From the NCBI GenBank assembly GCA_008508345.1, contig QNGE01001690.1, positions 10,527-74,526 on the forward strand: 64,000 nucleotides of DNA, in the 5' to 3' direction. The stretch is from Paragonimus westermani (lineage: Eukaryota; Platyhelminthes; Trematoda; Plagiorchiida; Troglotrematidae). Both the position numbers and the translations under genes were made by a program. The notes under the pieces were generated by a model. It was not told where the DNA came from. It saw only the letters and a program-made list of their open reading frames with translations, and searched no databases. This document shows, in pieces, positions 11,188 through 22,350 of this stretch; within the stretch, counting starts at the first letter, position 1, and every line of letters begins with the position of its first letter.

Positions 11188-11565
11188 GTGCCAAACATTT
11201 CACCGGGGGCAAGGAGGATTGGAACCAGAAAAATTTTGCATCGTTCGCAGCAAATATTAAACTATGGTGAGCACGGGTACAGTTCGTTCTTACAAAGCCC
11301 ATGGTCAAATTGTTTGCACATGGTGGCAAAAAAGTGCCGTTTCGGAGAACACTTTGAGTTAAAACGTCAAACAGTTCCAGACAGCTACGCCATGCCGCAC
11401 GTCCACGACTCAGCAAAAGGCTCCACGAGTGTTGCAATCTTCGGGAAATTGGACCTCACCCGCACCTACCACCAAGGAGTGGTAACGCAAGAGAATATAC
11501 CCAAACGAATATCATTACTCCATTCGGCCTATTGGAACTTAACGCGTGCACTTTTGCCACCGTAA
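11188..11565 (+). pseudogene. Ty3/Gypsy reverse transcriptase, 5' part
   Basis: A 125-codon frame contains SPWSNCLHMVAKK, then QTVPDSYAMPHVHD, then AIFGKLDLTRTYHQ and ENIPKR. These are in order the fingers (S-P-W-x-S-x-x-x-L-V-x-K-K), the T-V-x-D-x-Y-x-x-P block and motif A (F-S-K-x-D-L-x-x-A-Y-H-Q) of Gypsy RT. The catalytic Asp of motif A is kept, but the usual Ala-Tyr is Thr-Tyr. The next block, with motifs B and C, is scrambled. From 11,767 a different frame reads GHDTSAKGIKPVDSRVEVI, the G-H-x-V-S-x-x-G-I-x-P landmark after the palm. Confidence 0.8.
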
Positions 11566-11868
11566 CGCTAAGCAGGAGTTCCGGAATCTGACCACTGAAG
11601 CCACTTGTAGATTAGAATTTGTCCATGGACGCGTAGATGGCATCCTGGTGCTAGCTCTCCTACGAAAAAACATCTCATCCGCCTGTGAAGTTTTTATCAA
11701 CGCCTAACGTCGTACGGTCTCCCTGAAACCAGAAATAGACTGGAAACTTGTCGGGCCTTGAAGAATTTTTAGGGGCACGACACTTCGGCGAAAGGTATCA
11801 AACCGGTTGACTCTAGGGTCGAGGTTATTCAATTTCTAAGTTCGGTTGCCTCGAAGGGTTGTGAATGA

Positions 11869-12110
11869 CTAGCGTCGATTTATTCTCAACTGCGCCACGG
11901 TAATGCGACATCTGGGTGGTTTAGGTCGGGAGAGCAAACATATCCTCCGCACAACCCTCAAGGACACTAAGGCCTTCGTTAGTGTAAACCTTCGGCTGGT
12001 GATGTCATGTGCGACAAAACGCCGGAACATCATAGTCCATATGTTCCCTGCCGATTGCGAACAACAGCTTTCGAAGCGCTGCACAATCTATCACATCTAA
12101 GAACAGGCTA
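11869..12110 (+). pseudogene. Ty3/Gypsy connection / RNase H scrap
   Basis: RRFILNCATVMRHL at about 11,874-11,920 matches the Gypsy connection motif (Y-R-R-F-I-P-x-x-A-x-x-x-x-P-L), and TKAFVSVNLRL follows where the K-x-A-F-x-x-x-K-x-x-L block is expected. No RNase H catalytic cluster can be read after it. The frame ends at 12,098. Confidence 0.55.
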
Positions 12111-12111
12111 G

Positions 12112-12531
12112 TTGCCGTCAGATTTATCAACCATATCCGTCGCTGGCGCTTTACTTGAGCACCGAATCTCACAGTTTGTTCTTCCATCAGCAAGTACAGG
12201 TGACTGCGGTGGACAACTTGACGAAACATTTTTTCCACAATTGGCCAAGTTGTTAGGTGTACACTTAACGTGCTACACAATACATCACCTGCAATCAAAG
12301 GGACTCCTAGAGCGTTTTATTCAGCAGCTCAAGGCTTCCTTAGTGAACATGGGCGGAGGTGTTGAACAGAAACTTCACCGACAGTTCCACTTGGAATTCT
12401 ATATTGCGTCAAACATGACGGCGCGATCACAACGTTACCAGTACACGATCGTCCTCCTGGATTTTCTTCTTACTTACTTCAGCTGGCAAGCAAATCTGTT
12501 GCCGACGCTCAGGACTACGTCAACGGACTGA
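12112..12531 (+). pseudogene. Ty3/Gypsy integrase remnant
   Basis: A 139-codon frame holds STGDCGGQLDETFFPQLAKL, the integrase block in which T-D-x-G-x-x-F normally provides the second catalytic Asp, followed by LGVHLTCYTIHH and LQSKGLLERFIQQLKASL, the H-P-Q-S-N-G-x-x-E-R block with the catalytic Glu present. The frame continues into a diverged C-terminal part. After a shift, downstream DNA still reads VNGLRKHMRSLRASVTHIP, as in Gypsy pol ends. The N-terminal zinc-binding HHCC region was not found. This enzyme would insert the cDNA into chromosomes; here it is broken. Confidence 0.8.
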
Positions 12532-12960
12532 GAAAACACATGCGGTCGCTTCGAGCGAGCGTCACACATATTCCAAAAACCCCAACTTAGTTTCCTCGAG
12601 AACTCAGCAGCTAAGAGTTCGTGTTTATGTGAACAGAATCTGTCGAGGAGTCGCTGCAAAAAAACGCATGCCTCATTTTTCATTTCATCAAACAGTTCAC
12701 AAAATCATGTGGTCGAATGTTCTGTTCAACATCTCACGGTTCCGATCGACTACCCTAATTCCACATTTGCCGATCTAATCTTCAGTGTGACAACGTGAAC
12801 ATCAACGGAGCAGTCATCAGCGACTTTATACTCCGAGTGAGCCTCGGCATTGTCTCCCGCATTTACCTCCGACGGGGCCTCTCCTTCACCTGAGACACAC
12901 CCGGGTAGGCTCGTCTGGTTTACTAGCACTATCTCCATTTGTCCTTTTTCCAGTTAACCA

Positions 12961-15900
12961 TTTATTGTAAAATCTTCGTTTCGTCATGAATACCACGCGC
13001 GCGTGGACCGGCAGTCAACATATATTATTAGGCACACCTCCCTACCACACGTTGCACAGAACACACCCGCACACAACTGCAAATATCAGTAGGTTTTAGA
13101 AGAAACGCGTTGCATTTGGTAACTGCTTATTTCACAACCGTTCAATTAGTTCAGTTTTCAGCGATCTCAGATCCAACGTAAGACATGACAACAGTTGCCG
13201 GAAAAATGGAAAACAACCTTGAACACTGCGGTAATGTGCATCTGCACAATGAGGACACCATTTTACCAGTCACGTCCTCAGACGGCGTTTTCAGTTAGGG
13301 AGACCCAGTGGTCATCAAGACAGCAGCTGTTGCGTGGGATTGAGTTTTATAGGTGGAAGGCCTCCCATATTTGTCACCCCATTCGAAGAGTTGAAGTAGT
13401 AAGTGTACGGCTGTCAAAGGCGTTCAGCATCTTTCAGGAGGATATTGAGAATCAAGTAGCGATAAACCAGTGATCTTATTTATTCAAGACAAGTTTGGAT
13501 CGTAACGGCACGGTACTATTGGACAAATTATCGGTGAATAGTTAGACAACCCCAACAGTTTTGATCGACGGGTGGTTTTCGGACAATGAGTTAAAAGTTG
13601 GTGCTACAATTGGGGCAACAACTACACAATAAGGCATTCACACCCGGAAGAGCTCTTCCAAGCAGTCGAAAGGTTCAAAAGCAATGGGCGCGAGCCAAGC
13701 TCCGAAAAAGGGATGCACTGTCCAAGCAAAGTACGATGACCGACAACTGGCTATCCGCACAAATATCAAGTTGACGCAGTAAAACGAAATCTTCTGGGTC
13801 AAGGTCCAATTAACATTCAGCAGCAGGGGAAGCTGAGTGCATAGGGGTGAACACGTAGGGGAAGGGGTTGTTTCGGATTTCCACATGGTTTAATTTCAAA
13901 AGTGGATGCAATGGGGTCGTCTTCGACGTCTCGAACACCGTAATTCGCTGCTACGTGAAAGTTGCTTCACTAGTGCCGCCGCACCCGTTCACGTTACCTT
14001 GTAAATGTAACCTTACTACGAACCACTAGCATGAAAACTGGCGTGTTGCCTTGAGTGTCGCCGCTTCACCCGTTCGTGTATGAAAAATTCACGTTATCCT
14101 CAACGCTATAGAGACTGTAGTAGATTTATCCTCCTCGGTCACTAGTCTGTGGTTGTGTTAAGCTCTCCCCTGAGTCTACCTCCCTAGAGTTTTTACCTGC
14201 GTGTTTATTCTCCGAACCACCACCTGTTTTGTTACTTATTGAATCACGTTGACACGGGACTGATAAAACTGCGACTAGGAACCACAGGGCAAGATATTGG
14301 TCCAGCGTTGATCTGTGTTTCACATCTGCTGCTGTTGTACCTGAAATCCCGGAAGTTGGAAGATAGCGCGCGGGGTGCGCGCAAGTGACGTATCAGGGAC
14401 TTTGCAGTGTGGGTATATTCACCATGCATGTAATCATTAATGTTAGACTGGAATGTGAAAATACTACTGCCAGCCCGCTTCGTCCACACTATTCCCGTGT
14501 GAAAAGCTGGTCCTTTGGAGTGTTGATCTACAGGACTACCTGCGCACATGACGGGGATTCTCCGGGTTGGAATTGATCAACATGTAGTAAAACTCCAAAT
14601 TTTTAATTTAGATGAGTTACTTGACCCGAGAACCTCATGGATGTACTGTTCTGGAGCAAACCCGCTTTTAGGATCGTCTTTATTCTGGATCAGAATCGGC
14701 CGCTCAGCGGGCGCAATATGCAGACTCTCGTGGCATTACGCTTGCGACTCTTTCATATTCATTCACCCTAGAGACATCGCGAGTAGACTAAGCGCACTTT
14801 GAAGAACCACAGACGTCCATGATTAACACTATTTGGAGCGGCCAAACTTGCCTGAAGCACCAGGTGAAACAAAAGCTGCACAGATTGTCCATTCAGTAGT
14901 CATTTTGTCGGTTTTCCCTTCTACATCCAGCTCCACTCGGTGTGTGAGTGAGTGCATAATCACACACTTGGATTCCTGTACCTGTCACTAAGTCAATACA
15001 CTCACCAGACTTTATAAGAAGTTGTCTGACAATGTGATAGTAATGTGTATCCGGGTTTCTGCAATCAACTTCGTCCTTGCCACCAACATCAAGAAGCACT
15101 TTGTTAACAACGTTAACCTTGATACAGAAAGCTGTCTCTGCATGATTGCCTCACATTTGTATTCGGCATTTGAAGCACTATAAAATTTGCAAAAATTTCT
15201 GACTCGACGACCAAGGATGCCTTCCACCTATAAACCCAAAAAACTACCGGTAGTGGCGGGATATCCTCAACATCAATTGACTTGAAATCGTGTAATTTTG
15301 ATTCACTTGATCTCAAATTGATGAATAACATCACGGGAGAGCCAGTAGGGCGAACAGGCTTGTAGTTGTTTATCCGTCATCATGCCAAATATAAGGCGTT
15401 CAACCTGGAGGATGTTACCAGGTTGAGGCGGATAAGACGAGTAGAACTGGCAGATGAGGTTAGCGAAGTCGTAATTAAAAGATTCCGATAACACGTGGCA
15501 ATCTTTTATGCAGACTAAATAGTTTTGCCTTACGGTCTCCTCGACGAGGAAGAAGAAGCTGTTAGGCAGCCGAATTTTTTCTCGGATTGCCGTCTACAGC
15601 AAGGTATATTTAGTCAGGTTTGCCTTTATTGGTTCCGTTTTCTTTTATTCCACTCTGCTTCTCTTCTTGCCTCTTCTCCCCTTCTTACCATATTACTTCC
15701 ATTTATCATTTCCTTGTCACACGGGCAAACGGTCAAGGCCACCTAGGCGCTCGACTGTGGATAGCCGTTTTGTCAGTCAACATACTGTTGGATTGGTTAT
15801 AGCATGTCTGATAAGCCTGTGGTCTCATGCTTAGTGTGATGTGGAGAGGTGAATTTGTTTTGGCATATTTGGCTTGTTTGTTGAATGCCGATCCCAGTGG

Positions 15901-17352
15901 AAGTGTCGATTACGCTTCGCTGAGTAAATTGTTCTTAACAGCCTGGAGCGAGTCAACAACATATTACACAAATTCAACAATTCGGCATTTCACGTGATAT
16001 GGAACCGACGAACCACAATTCGACTGTCACACTGAGATCAAATCCGCTGTGGAACCGTAAACCCTACGCCACGGAGTTACACCAGCATGCACTGAGGTGA
16101 GGGTATCATACAATTACAGTACTTCCAGTTCCGCGAGTAACCGGGGAAACCAGTAAAGACATATATTGAGGCATGTTTTCGGCGCAATGGCGTTAAGATT
16201 GTGATGTACCTGTGGCGGTCTGATCGACAGCTGTGCTAGCGGTATGTCAGGGCAATCAGAAAAACTTCACAAATGGTTTCTGTTGGCACAAGACTTTCAT
16301 TTCCCGTTTACTTGTTCAATTGTTTTTGCAGAACCAGTCGTGTGAATCCTGCGACCAGACGTTTACCTTTAATTATTCGTGAACATCAATCAGTTTAAAT
16401 CAGCAGTTGAGATAAGTGAACAACCATCGGCGGAACTGTGGCACACTTTTCCAACAGGCACCATGACATTAATCCGACCTTTTCCGGTTTACTGAATCAG
16501 GAGCAGTCAGTCAGAGGCCAACGTATAACGAATTCTGGCCACAGCTGAGGATATTGGAATTCGATTGAATGGCAATTGCTGCACACACAGAAGCGATTTG
16601 TTCAGTCCTTGCGATTGTCACGACTGAACGCTCACACCTACGTTGAATGAAATTCAAGAGTTGCACATTAACCGTTGCGTAACCGTACAGAAGTAATAAC
16701 TTTCTGTGTACTGATGACGAGGTTGGCTTTATCTGAAATGGCCGTTTGTTTCGTTAGCCACAATATGTGAATAAACGAAAACGAGCTTGTGCATTGATGG
16801 AGTAAATTCGGAAGTGATATGCAGTTGGAGAACGAATAGCGGTTGGTAAGGTGATGGAAATAATTGACTCCGAGAAGTTCGTACAAGTGGATAGACTTGG
16901 AGTTGCGCCACGCTAAATGAAGACATTTCCCATAGATTCTTATCTTTTTTGCTACTTCAAAAAGGTTTCGAGCTCACAACCGAACAAATTGTCAGGACAG
17001 GAGACCAGGGAATTTGAAAAACTGGATGGTAAAAACCATTAAAATGTGAATTCTTAGAGGTGGAGCGTTTTGAGCAGAATTTCCTACTTTAAAATTTTTA
17101 TTGTTCGCTCTTTTCGCCCTTATCTGATCCACTTGTACACTCCACGTTTAGACCAGGTTAATCGGCTGATTCCATGACCACTAATTCAAGAATTTAACTC
17201 TGAGATCGAGAGTCGTGCGTCTTCTCTGCGTCCCGTGTTGCTCGAGTACAGGTTCCGGGAGGGTTAAGTACCAACGGAACCCCTACATCTATTTCAGCAG
17301 AAATCTCTCAGGAGCAACAGTACGACTCGTATCCGTTGGATACCTCGTTCAG
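12961..17352. other. Unassigned 4.4-kb stretch
   Basis: Many frames of 60-100 codons lie on both strands (for example minus 14126-14323 and 14244-14549, plus 14548-14802, minus 15012-15494). They overlap each other and I recognise none. No RNA gene or tandem array was seen. It may be old retroelement DNA or intergenic sequence. Confidence 0.4.
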
Positions 17353-18050
17353 TGTAGTGGGATTTCTAAACCAACGCACCTTCACGAGCTATTGTGAGTT
17401 ATTTTTTTCGTTTCCATCACATCATGGCTCCGCGTTCACACCCGAGTATTTTGATAGTGTTTAGATCCACTGCAGAGGATTACGCTGCGGGTTCACGAGT
17501 GGAGGGAGCAAAAACGTCTCGTGAACTGAATAAAAAATACTTCTGGTCCACAAGGTTCAAACTTTAGGCGCGCACAAATACTGAAGGACAGTAAGGAGGG
17601 CGAAGAACAAATAAATAACGAATCAAAAAATGACGCACCAAAAATGCAGTGGGCGGAGTTGTTCAATAACTACTGTGTAATAGCACGCAATGCATCGCCA
17701 TTTTGTTTCATCACATACAAGCCCTTCCGCTTCCTTTCAGGTCCTCAAAAACGCGGACTTGCCGCGTCCGTGGACCGGACTGGAGAGGTTGGCCAACCGG
17801 AGGCTGAGACCAGCGGTTAGTGAACGCGAGAACGGTTCCGATTAGTGTTTGATTTACGGACCGGTGAACTCTGAAATATATGGACAAAGGACGATGTCGG
17901 ATTGACTTTCGGTATCTGAGTTGTGTTAATACACGTTTCTTTTTGATTCTTGGTTTTTCTATTTAGTGAAGTAGACTTTATTGTGCTCGATTGCGAGCGT
18001 TAGACATTGTGTATACTGCGACCTGCGATTGACCCAGTTGGAATATTACA
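17353..18050. repeat. LTR-like repeat copy B, possibly a 700-bp LTR
   Basis: The segment begins TGTAGTGG like the repeat at 10595. Its first 122 bp align with that copy, ending CCACTGCA where the other has CCACTACA. Beyond that there is no match to copy A, but the sequence up to AATATTACA at 18050 has the TGT...ACA ends of an LTR, so the full unit may be about 698 bp. No primer-binding site follows, so it would be a 3' or solo LTR. It ends 181 bp before the likely start codon of the transporter gene and contains a pyrimidine-rich tract with AG at 17965-17966 that could serve as a splice acceptor. Confidence 0.45.
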
Positions 18051-18231
18051 ACTGCAGGGCATCTCAATTATATAATGAACCGTAAATAGTAAAATTCACA
18101 AAATAAAGAATGATGTGTTCGTTTTGTTCATGCTAACATTTTTAGCATGTAATTGTTTAATTCAACTTACTCCATTTCTTCAAGGATTTCGACAACTGAC
18201 TTATTTGAAGTTTTTTTTGATATCGTGGGTG

Positions 18232-18318
18232 ATGGGGCATCTTATTGGCGAATTAGATGCACCAGATATTGGTGTTATTTGTGGTTATTTCGCGCTCGTT
18301 ATAGGAGTTGGGATATGG
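18232..18318 (+). CDS. SLC5-like exon 1 (start codon, TM1 start)
   Basis: It encodes residues 1-29, including DIGVICGYFALVIGVGIW, the first membrane helix of the family (consensus D-I-x-V-I-x-x-Y-F-x-x-V-x-x-V-G-x-W). The ATG at 18232 gives an N-terminus of a dozen residues before TM1, in keeping with the family. The same frame is open further up to an ATG at 18115, which would add 39 mostly hydrophobic residues unlike any SLC5 N-terminus, so the downstream ATG is preferred. The exon ends in TGG followed by GTAAGT (phase 0). The 5' untranslated structure is unknown. Confidence 0.85.
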
Positions 18319-18361
18319 GTAAGTTCCGGTAGGTGATATCAGTCAATGGATTCTTGGCTAG

Positions 18362-18430
18362 GCGTCGTGTAGCAACAGGGGCAGTGTTGGAGGATATTTC
18401 TTGGCCGGAAGATCTATGAACTGGATATTG
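18362..18430 (+). CDS. SLC5-like exon 2
   Basis: The 23 codons encode NRGSVGGYFLAGRSMNWIL, the loop and TM2 start found in SGLTs (N-R-x-T-V-x-G-Y-F-L-A-G-R-x-M). The acceptor is CTAG at 18358-18361, and the donor GTAACT follows directly. The intron before it is 43 bp and the one after it 35 bp, so both are minimal introns. Both junctions are phase 0. Confidence 0.92.
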
Positions 18431-18465
18431 GTAACTCCACATATCGATACAACCAACTGTGTTAG

Positions 18466-18570
18466 GTGGGAGCCTCATTGTTCGCCAGTAACATTGGATC
18501 AGGGCATTTTATAGGACTGGCGGGTTCTGGTGCCGCTTCTGGTATAGCGGTTGCCGTTTTTGAAATCAGC
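18466..18570 (+). CDS. SLC5-like exon 3 (SNIGSGHF core)
   Basis: The 35 codons encode [20 protein letters not shown] and [15 protein letters not shown], the most conserved stretch of SGLT-type transporters. Asn61 and His66 correspond to sugar-binding N78 and H83 of SGLT1, and Glu85 to E102. The acceptor is TTAG and the donor GTAAGC; phase 0 on both sides. The following intron is only 33 bp. Confidence 0.95.
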
Positions 18571-18603
18571 GTAAGCACTATCTGATTCGTTAAATACTTC
18601 TAG

Positions 18604-18663
18604 GCAACTACGACGCTGGTTATTCTGGGGTGGGTTTTTGTTCCCGTTTACACGATATCTGGC
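18604..18663 (+). CDS. SLC5-like exon 4
   Basis: Twenty codons encode ATTTLVILGWVFVPVYTISG, a membrane helix with the family's L-G-W-x-F-V-P-x-Y core. Acceptor TTCTAG, donor GTAAGT, phase 0. The next intron is 61 bp. Confidence 0.94.
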
Positions 18664-18724
18664 GTAAGTTTCACGGATTTATTTCCCTTAATTGCTTGTG
18701 TGTTTGATACACTGCCGATTACAG

Positions 18725-18829
18725 GTCTACACAATGCCAGAGTATCTCAAAAAGCGATTCGGAGGAATCAGACTCCAAATATATCTAGCATGCATGGCGT
18801 TATTTCTGTACATCTTCACGAAAATTTCG
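18725..18829 (+). CDS. SLC5-like exon 5
   Basis: The 35 codons encode [20 protein letters not shown] followed by a membrane segment ending LYIFTKIS. The T-M-P-E-Y-L-x-K-R-F-G-G loop and the Y-I-F-T-K-I-S end are diagnostic of the SGLT branch. Acceptor TACAG, donor GTAAGT, phase 0. It is the last exon of the compact cluster: the next intron is 9,379 bp. Confidence 0.95.
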
Positions 18830-20708
18830 GTAAGTGGCGCTCAATCGGTCTAGCCATTGCCAAACTATGATTTTTTCAGCAATTCGTGTTGTTATAAAAA
18901 AAGAACGTTATTGTGAACTGTCCTCTAAAATTCTACGCCTATTGTGCGTGTGAACTGAGGTTTTCTTCAGTAAAATTTTGATTCCTGAATTTGGCAACCC
19001 AGATTAATTTAGGTTGTAAATTAAGAGACTGAAGATGTATGATTATTCATCTTTAGACGCTTAACTTAAAATTTAAGCAATATGAAGTTATGTACACATA
19101 AATACAGGCATATATATGTAAAGTAATTTCAAAAGGGAGCACACTGTGTGGCGAACGATTCATTGTAACGTTTCAAATCCACGCTGAGATCCGTTATCGA
19201 ATGAATAAATTTGTCGGAATGAGATTGTTCTACCACTCACCGTGTCCCTCTGTCCGTTTGTCTTTGCTCGCTTTCCGTTTCACTGTCAACGATGCTGGCA
19301 CAGTAACTGCCTCTTTGAACGTGTCGATTGAACGAATTACGTGAATAAAGTAAGAATAAATGAGATTACAAATCAAGACAAACGACCAACGTTAGAAAAG
19401 GCGTGTGGACGTAGGTTTTGAAAATAAGGTATTGGAGTCGAAAATAAGAAGTACAGGATACTAAAACTTAATGTTATCCTTAAAAGCAACCAAATGGAGA
19501 GCTAACATTTTTCATTTTATAAAATTAATCTATGTGTAACTCTGACACTAAAATAGAGTTGGGAGCCTTTTCGTTCGGCAATCCGATAACTTGAACATCG
19601 CTACGTACTCTAAGGTGAGGCCTGCAAGCTGCTTATAATGAAAATGGAGCTCATAATGGTCTACCCCATCATCTTGATCATGGCAGCCTTGGGCCTGAAC
19701 CAGGAAGTACTGTGGCTTGGACCATTGCTCACCCCAATACTGACACGGAATATCCTAGACAGCAGATTTTTAAATAAGTTACTCAACTTATGACGGAAGT
19801 CTCACCAGAATTAGCCACCGAATAAGAAACACAAGTATCCTTTCTTAATTTTTACGGAAAGTTATGATGCGAAAACAATATTTAGTGTGTAGCGAACTCT
19901 AAAATAAATCAGGCTATCTAAAGCGAGATTAATAAGTATTACGCACGAGTATAAATAGCAGTTCAGACCAGAAACATATATGCACAGGACTGCATGTCAG
20001 TGTACTTTACTTGATTTCTTACTTAACAATCATTGTTTGTATTTATAACGATAAATTACCGACGCGCTGAAGGACGTGATATAACAGTAATAAACATTTA
20101 TGATCCCCTGAGGTGTGCTGTTCGTTTGCTTTAGTGACATGCCCCTAAGGTTTGTACTGGTCACCTCCTGAAACAATCTAAAATACGACATGATGTCGTC
20201 AAACACAGGGTTTCATGGTTTATTATTCTGTAACCTTATCAATCAATTTTACATTTTCAATTTGTTGATGGATTTTACCAGAAGACAACTGAACGTTTAG
20301 TAATGCACACTGCTTGCTTCAAGAAGATACAACGGTGCATTTGGTACCCTTGATTGAATGGTTCCGTGTTTACTGACCGAATGGCGCGCACATTGCTCTA
20401 ACTTCATTGCAGATTTTGCGATCTACATTTAACTTACCTGGTCTTTATTTGTACCTGCGGTCAACATCTACAAAATTGGCAAACAGTAAAGGTTTAATAA
20501 CTGAAGAGCGACTTACTTTCTGTCCCTAAATTTACACAGTAAAGTCACAATTGTCAAAGTTATCTTTTCAAGTATTCAACCTTGATGCAACATAAAAGAC
20601 CGCTTCATCTACGTAGCAGAAAGTTGATACGTCTAAAAAATGAAACGGAACGTCTTTTAACGTCAAACCGTTCAACCTGAAACATATACCAAATAAAGCA
20701 AAGTGAAC
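18830..20708. other. Intron 5, first part, nothing assigned
   Basis: The sequence is AT-rich, with no open frame of note, RNA gene or repeat unit recognised. It runs from the donor of exon 5 to the palindrome at 20709. Confidence 0.5.
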
Positions 20709-20742
20709 TGGCGTTTGTTGAATGATCATTCAACAAACGCCA
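20709..20742. repeat. Perfect 34-bp palindrome
   Basis: Bases 20709-20725 (TGGCGTTTGTTGAATGA) are the exact reverse complement of 20726-20742, with no spacer. The axis is at TGA|TCA. It could be a cruciform-forming site, the joint of two inverted repeat ends, or the scar of a small foldback. No further similarity extends outward. Confidence 0.75.
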
Positions 20743-21059
20743 CAATCGTCGTGGGACGGTCCGGTAACGCAACTTCATTTATATTACCAGACCATGTCAC
20801 GACCGTCATCAGAGAGGGTTGATTATGATATAAACTTGATCTTGCTCAGAAAACCGAAAGAAGATCTTAAAGTTTCTGCAAAAATGTTGGAGCCTACTCA
20901 AAAGTAGGTTCAAAATTTTGCAATTGCAAGCCTCTCATGAAATTACCAAACGGATGTACAGACGGCCAAAACCCTGGATAAAATGTTTAACACAGTGCAC
21001 AACTTCTAATTACAGGTGACTGTTGGGCAGATGGGCATAAAATTAGCTGAGTTACCCCG

Positions 21060-22350
21060 AATATTAGTGTCATGAATCAGACTATGAAGCCTGCTAACTC
21101 ACAACTCACCCAGGCTAGTCGTAACGCTTACTGTTGCCACGAAAAGTTGCACCAACAAGCCTGTAGAACCAGTGACGATACTTCACAACCATTGCTGGTC
21201 AGCGCTTTTTCTACCGGAAGCCTACGAAAACAGTTCACAATCACATTTGTCTTTGAAGGAAAATGTACAGGCGACCCAGTAAGCGGTCGGTCAGTAGCGC
21301 GGTTTTAGTGGTTTCTATGGCAAGTGAAAAGCTTATTAGATGACTCTCTGGACGAACTTTTAGGACATTAAAAACATCATTGAGAAGCTTCCACAAAAGA
21401 GGATCATGTTTCACGAAGAAGTTTATTGCTGGTGTCTTCTGAATGATGACTGCTTACGCATGACTGGCCACAAACATGTTATGTCTAGACTTTTCTAAGA
21501 CATTTGACAAATTTGGTCTTTTCATCTTGCTGCAAAAAACTGAATAGCTGCTGCCTTAAAAGGCGCTTAGTCGTTTGGCTGGAGGATTGCCTGACTAAAC
21601 GTAGGCTTATTGTGAAGGTGAGTGAGCGGCTGGCAGAACGACACCCTGCCGGCAGCGGCGTTCCGAAAAGGTCGATCGTAAAACCTCCACTGTCTATTCT
21701 CTTCGTCACTTTACCCCACACAGTCAAATCACCGATTGTACTCTACGCCAGTGACATAAGGTTCTGTTGAGCCCCAGAGTGTTTAAAAGGTGTGGCTCTT
21801 ACGGAACCACTTAACCTGTCTAAACCAGTGGTCTGTAGAGAACACATTGGCGTTCAATGTGAACGGTTGTGAAACCGTAAGCGTTCGCCATCAAAATTGT
21901 GCCAAATGTTAACTTTACGACGCAAGTCTATTCGTATCAGCACGCAAACGAGTCTCTCTATGAATCATGCGACCGTGGCTCAATGGGTAGAGATATCCGC
22001 GAACATTTTAGAAAGGATTTGTGAAGCCTTTAACCTTGGAGTGTTTCTCAACACGTTTGCCCACAGAGGGCGCCCGCACTTGAAAACGAACGTACAGAAC
22101 TTTTTCTCTTGTCTTGAAATAAATTTGGCACTTAGTAAAAAATTCAGAGACGGCCTGTTGGAAGAATCATGGGACTCAGGGGAATTACGTACTTGGAAAC
22201 ACTGGCACAGTTAGGTCGTTTCTCATTTAACTGCAGACATCTCGTGAAGAACCAAATCTCACTTAACAAGCGCTTCATATTCAGCAAGCACGAAAGTTTG
22301 AAGAATCACTCGCTGAAACCAATTAACGTAATAGGCAGGTTACTTTACAG
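21060..22350 (+). mobile_element. Non-LTR reverse-transcriptase remnant in intron 5
   Basis: RT blocks run in order on the plus strand, the same sense as the host gene. QFTITFVFEGKCTGDPVSGR (about 21,231) stands where the family has T-P-x-F-K-G-G-x-x-D-D-P-x-x-Y-R-P. DFSKTFDKFG (about 21,490) is motif A with its Asp. From 21,560 come RRLVVWLEDCLTKRRLIVKV, then SGVPKRS (motif B) and FVTLPHTVKSPIVLYASDIR, where motif C is A-S-D instead of A-D-D. From about 22,165 GLRGITYLETLAQLGRFSF forms the C-terminal region. Frameshifts and stops abound. It is a 5'-truncated relic of a family resembling the piece at 56,700. Confidence 0.75.

Larger units (their letters stand above)
10860..12960 (+). mobile_element. 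Collapsed Ty3/Gypsy LTR retrotransposon
   Basis: On the plus strand, parts of a Gypsy pol gene follow one another with frameshifts, stops and deletions: reverse transcriptase from about 11,290 to 11,930, a scrap of the RNase H region, integrase from 12,112 to about 12,530, and the pol C-terminal region to about 12,960. No protease or gag could be read. Flanking LTRs are uncertain: related LTR-like copies lie at 10,595 and 17,353, but the 4.4 kb between the integrase and the second copy is unexplained. Confidence 0.8.

Noticed and set aside
16700..16745. CTGATGA ... GAAA in a possible hammerhead arrangement
   Set aside because: No stem II or stem I complementarity and no cleavage triplet in place.
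18115..18231. Upstream ATG giving 39 more residues to the SLC5-like protein
   Set aside because: The extra residues are unlike any SLC5 N-terminus, and the downstream ATG gives the expected distance to TM1.
21969..21995. GCGACCGTGGCTCAATGGGTAGAG looked like the 5' half of a tRNA or SINE
   Set aside because: It lies inside the RT remnant between readable RT blocks, no B box follows, and no cloverleaf can be formed.
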